From assembly GCF_004793545.1 (NCBI RefSeq), contig NZ_SRYA01000053.1, forward strand, positions 1 to 32,733: a stretch of DNA of 32,733 nucleotides, in the 5' to 3' direction. Each line of letters opens with the position of its first letter. Positions within the stretch are counted from its first letter, which is position 1. The translations under genes and the position numbers were made by a program. This DNA comes from Petralouisia muris (lineage in GTDB: Bacteria > Bacillota > Clostridia > Lachnospirales > Lachnospiraceae). Positions 30,943 through 32,733 of the stretch are shown piece after piece. Under the pieces are notes generated by a model that had not been told where the DNA came from, did no database searches, and was given only the letters and a program-made list of their open reading frames with translations.

Positions 30943-32031
30943 ATGTCAAATATATTTATTAGTTGGTCAAAAGCTAAAAGCAGAGATTTTGCTATTGAAG
31001 TAAAGAACCTTCTTGAAAGTTTGAATCCGCAATTAAACGTGTTTATGTCAGAGGAAAATATTTCGGCTGGAGAAAGGGTTCAAGAAAAAATAATTAATAA
31101 AATTATAGAATGTGATACAATATTACTTTGCTTTACAAGAGAGAATAAAAAATCGCCATGGTTACTGTATGAAGCTGGATTTGCAAGTGGTCTAAACAAA
31201 ATGGTCATACCAATCCTATTTGATAATGACCAAAACTGGCATTCATGGATTGATAACCCGATGAATATTGCTCGTGAAATAAATATAAATGGAGAAAACT
31301 TTGAAACAACTTTTCTAAAATGCTTTAATCTATGTGATTCATCATATACAAGAAATGCACTTACAAGTTTTGTTGAAAATATAGAAACTATCAAAGAAAA
31401 ATACCGTCAGGTAGATATTCATTGTGAAGATTTTGTCGACTTGTTAATATCAAATAATGCTTTTCGCGTAGAAAGTCCTATATATAGAAATAAAACGGCA
31501 TACTTTTTAACCGGATTTGAAACATTTGATTTGTGGAAAACAGTAGTTAAATCCTTTTTATATACAGGTAAATATTTATGGATATATGGAAGAAAGAATA
31601 TGAAATTGTTTGGAGGAAATTTCAAAGAATTATTTGAATATTTAGAAGAAAAAACATCAAATGAAGATATGTTTGGAATTGATTTTCGATGTTTGTTTTT
31701 AAACCCAGAATCAGACGAAGTAAAGTATGCTCATAAACAACAAGATATCTTTTCACAGGAATTAGATGCTACAATTAAAAGGGCAAAACATCAAATAGGA
31801 GATAATCTTATTCTTCAAAAATGTTTCCGTATGTATTCCAACAGACGTGAGGAGGTCATCATTCGTTTAGATAATTGTATTATTTATTCAAAACCACATT
31901 TTGATGAAAATGGTCAGCCTCAGATTATGACAGATACGAAATTTGAAGTTTTTAGTGCATCCTCCCAACGTGGTCAACAATGTATTGAAAAATATTGTGC
32001 CATATGGGATTCTGCAATTAGTTTGTTTTAG
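30943..32031 (+). CDS. TIR-domain protein with unrecognised C-terminal domain
   Basis: 362 residues. Residues 1-130 are a bacterial TIR-like domain: MSNIFISWSKAKSRDFAIEV, LNVFMSEENISAGERVQEKI, IIECDTILLCFTRENKKSPW and LLYEAGFASG, where E77 is the expected catalytic Glu of NAD+-cleaving TIRs. Residues about 150-362 form a second domain (TAYFLTGFETFDLWKTVVKS, YLWIYGRKNMKLFGGNFKEL, IDFRCLFLNPESDEVKYAHK, CIIYSKPHFDENGQPQIMTD) that I cannot name; it may sense the trigger. No membrane helices. AAAAGGA lies 14 bases before the ATG, a rather wide spacing. The stop overlaps the opposing gene by 4 bases. A role in abortive-infection type phage defence is likely from the TIR family but not shown. Confidence 0.8.
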   Translation: MSNIFISWSKAKSRDFAIEVKNLLESLNPQLNVFMSEENISAGERVQEKIINKIIECDTILLCFTRENKKSPWLLYEAGFASGLNKMVIPILFDNDQNWHSWIDNPMNIAREININGENFETTFLKCFNLCDSSYTRNALTSFVENIETIKEKYRQVDIHCEDFVDLLISNNAFRVESPIYRNKTAYFLTGFETFDLWKTVVKSFLYTGKYLWIYGRKNMKLFGGNFKELFEYLEEKTSNEDMFGIDFRCLFLNPESDEVKYAHKQQDIFSQELDATIKRAKHQIGDNLILQKCFRMYSNRREEVIIRLDNCIIYSKPHFDENGQPQIMTDTKFEVFSASSQRGQQCIEKYCAIWDSAISLF

Positions 32032-32651
32032 TTTTTATATATTTCGCCAAAAATTTCATTAATTTTAGAGAGCGTTTCTTGTATGGAAAGGGTAGTGATA
32101 TTAATGGAACGTATCATACATAAATCTTTAGGAATATTGTATAAACTATTATATAAGTCAACATTGGCTTGATATAAAAATGGTACATACTCTTGTTTAT
32201 ATTTTTGGGGATTCCTTTTATTTAGACGATTCCATAAAGCTTTTTCTGAATCTATATACAAATTGATATATAAAATATTTGGGAAAGGTGTGCTTAAATA
32301 AAGTTCTTCTGGAATAATATGTACACCATTGATAATTGAAGGGACACCCTTTCTCTGCTGCCGTTTAATAATATTAATGATAGAATTTTTCATTATCTTA
32401 CATTGTTGTTTTGCCATATCGTAGCTCAAAAAGATATCGTGTGAGTAAATTTCATCTGAAGATAATTTATAAACAGATGTTAAACGGTTAGTATACCCTC
32501 TCAAAATTTCTCGAATTATATCCGTTTCCTCAACAAGTCTAAATTCTTTATATGTTTTAAGAAGTTCCCAAGAAATTGTTGTTTTTCCTACTCCTGGAAC
32601 GCCAGATATAAGGATTATTAAATTTTCAGGTAAAAAATATTCTTTCTTCAT
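32028..32651 (-). CDS. P-loop kinase, 2-phosphoglycerate-kinase-like
   Basis: 207 residues from ATG 32651 (MKKEYFLPENLIILISGVPG), chosen because AAGGGG lies 9 bases upstream; an in-frame ATG at 32678-32687 would start inside or next to the inverted repeat. Walker A is GVPGVGKTT (17-25). Further motifs are VEETDIIREILRG, the long helical insert with YDMAKQQCKIMKNSI, PSIINGVHIIPEEL (compare EGVHLVPG of 2-phosphoglycerate kinases) and LYINLYIDSEKALWNRLNKR. This suggests a small-molecule or nucleotide kinase of the COG2074/zeta-like P-loop group. It is convergent with the TIR gene with overlapping stops. A function as partner, metabolite modifier or antitoxin-like control of the TIR protein is speculation. 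Confidence 0.75.
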   Translation of the reverse strand: MKKEYFLPENLIILISGVPGVGKTTISWELLKTYKEFRLVEETDIIREILRGYTNRLTSVYKLSSDEIYSHDIFLSYDMAKQQCKIMKNSIINIIKRQQRKGVPSIINGVHIIPEELYLSTPFPNILYINLYIDSEKALWNRLNKRNPQKYKQEYVPFLYQANVDLYNSLYNIPKDLCMIRSINITTLSIQETLSKINEIFGEIYKN

Positions 32652-32678
32652 TTCATCATTCCCCTTACTCGAATTCAT

Positions 32679-32733
32679 CAAATCCAACGGATAACTTTGA
32701 ATTATCCATTAACAACAATACTACCACACCCTC
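32679..32733 (-). repeat. Right copy of the perfect inverted repeat (runs off the window)
   Basis: Exact reverse complement of 30795-30849. The kinase start codon lies 28 bases inside its inner edge, so the kinase promoter must be in or beyond this repeat. The outer edge of the repeat is not visible. Confidence 0.95.

Larger units (their letters stand above)
30795..32733. mobile_element. Inverted-repeat-bounded two-gene cassette (TIR protein + P-loop kinase)
   Basis: About 1.94 kb bounded by the perfect inverted repeats, containing two tail-to-tail genes whose stop codons overlap. No transposase or recombinase is encoded inside. The symmetrical repeats with core-site-like dyads could be recombination sites that invert the cassette, or the termini of a non-autonomous mobile unit. 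AT-rich codon use in both genes differs from the flanking chromosome genes. Confidence 0.55.

Noticed and set aside
30795-32733. Classic IS element
   Set aside because: No transposase-like gene lies between the repeats; both genes are TIR and P-loop kinase. I kept the broader 'invertible or mobile cassette' reading.
1-32733. CRISPR arrays, tRNA and rRNA genes
   Set aside because: I found no regularly spaced repeats, no cloverleaf-like segments with CCA-type ends, and no rRNA motifs.

Overview
The window looks like accessory DNA from a low- to mid-GC gut Firmicute, most likely a Clostridia/Lachnospiraceae species. The signs are strong AGGAGG ribosome binding sites, several TTG starts, GHKL/LytTR two-component pairs, TnpV/TnpW-type transposon genes and a Tn916/Tn1549-type integrase. 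I see no rRNA, tRNA or CRISPR array.

Region 1 (1 to about 11,775) is the right part of an integrative conjugative element. It holds a SymE-like toxin remnant, a CPBP-family membrane protease, a decayed HTH regulator, an XRE regulator, a small HTH protein and a LytTR/GHKL pair that is broken by frameshifts. Two intact ABC exporter modules with a zinc-ribbon protein follow (5118-8884). The usual ICE end comes next: small HTH protein, conserved non-coding segment, excisionase and tyrosine integrase (frameshifted), with repeated sites that fit integrase arm binding.

Region 2 (12,003-18,600) starts with an intact LytTR regulator/GHKL kinase operon followed by decayed exported-protein and permease genes. 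A patchwork of remnants from a second ICE follows (tnpW, a topoisomerase III tail, an ArdC-like/helicase piece, a tnpV tail). A DUF2500 protein and a short transcription unit driven by a MerR-type promoter (19-bp spacer) lie among them.

Region 3 (18,680-26,260) is a set of small self-regulated stress or resistance modules: HxlR/nitroreductase, MerR/ABC transporter, GNAT/TetR, an alkyltransferase-like protein, a deleted M20 peptidase, and MarR with a GNAT-cupin fusion. Several carry readable promoters and operator dyads.

Region 4 (26,348-30,321) looks like ordinary chromosome: an ECF sigma/membrane protein/zinc-ribbon membrane protein operon, an acyltransferase and an acetyltransferase.

Region 5 (30,421-32,733) is the most unusual part. 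A 360-base stretch almost free of C on the + strand abuts a perfect inverted repeat of at least 55 bp. The repeat encloses two tail-to-tail genes, a TIR-domain protein with an unrecognised C-terminal half and a 2-phosphoglycerate-kinase-like P-loop protein. Each repeat contains a dyad shaped like a recombinase core site. This suggests an invertible or mobile defence-type cassette, cut by the window edge.

Many of the broken genes carry single-base changes in G or C runs. Some of these may be assembly errors rather than real mutations, so the pseudogene calls that rest only on such lesions are provisional.
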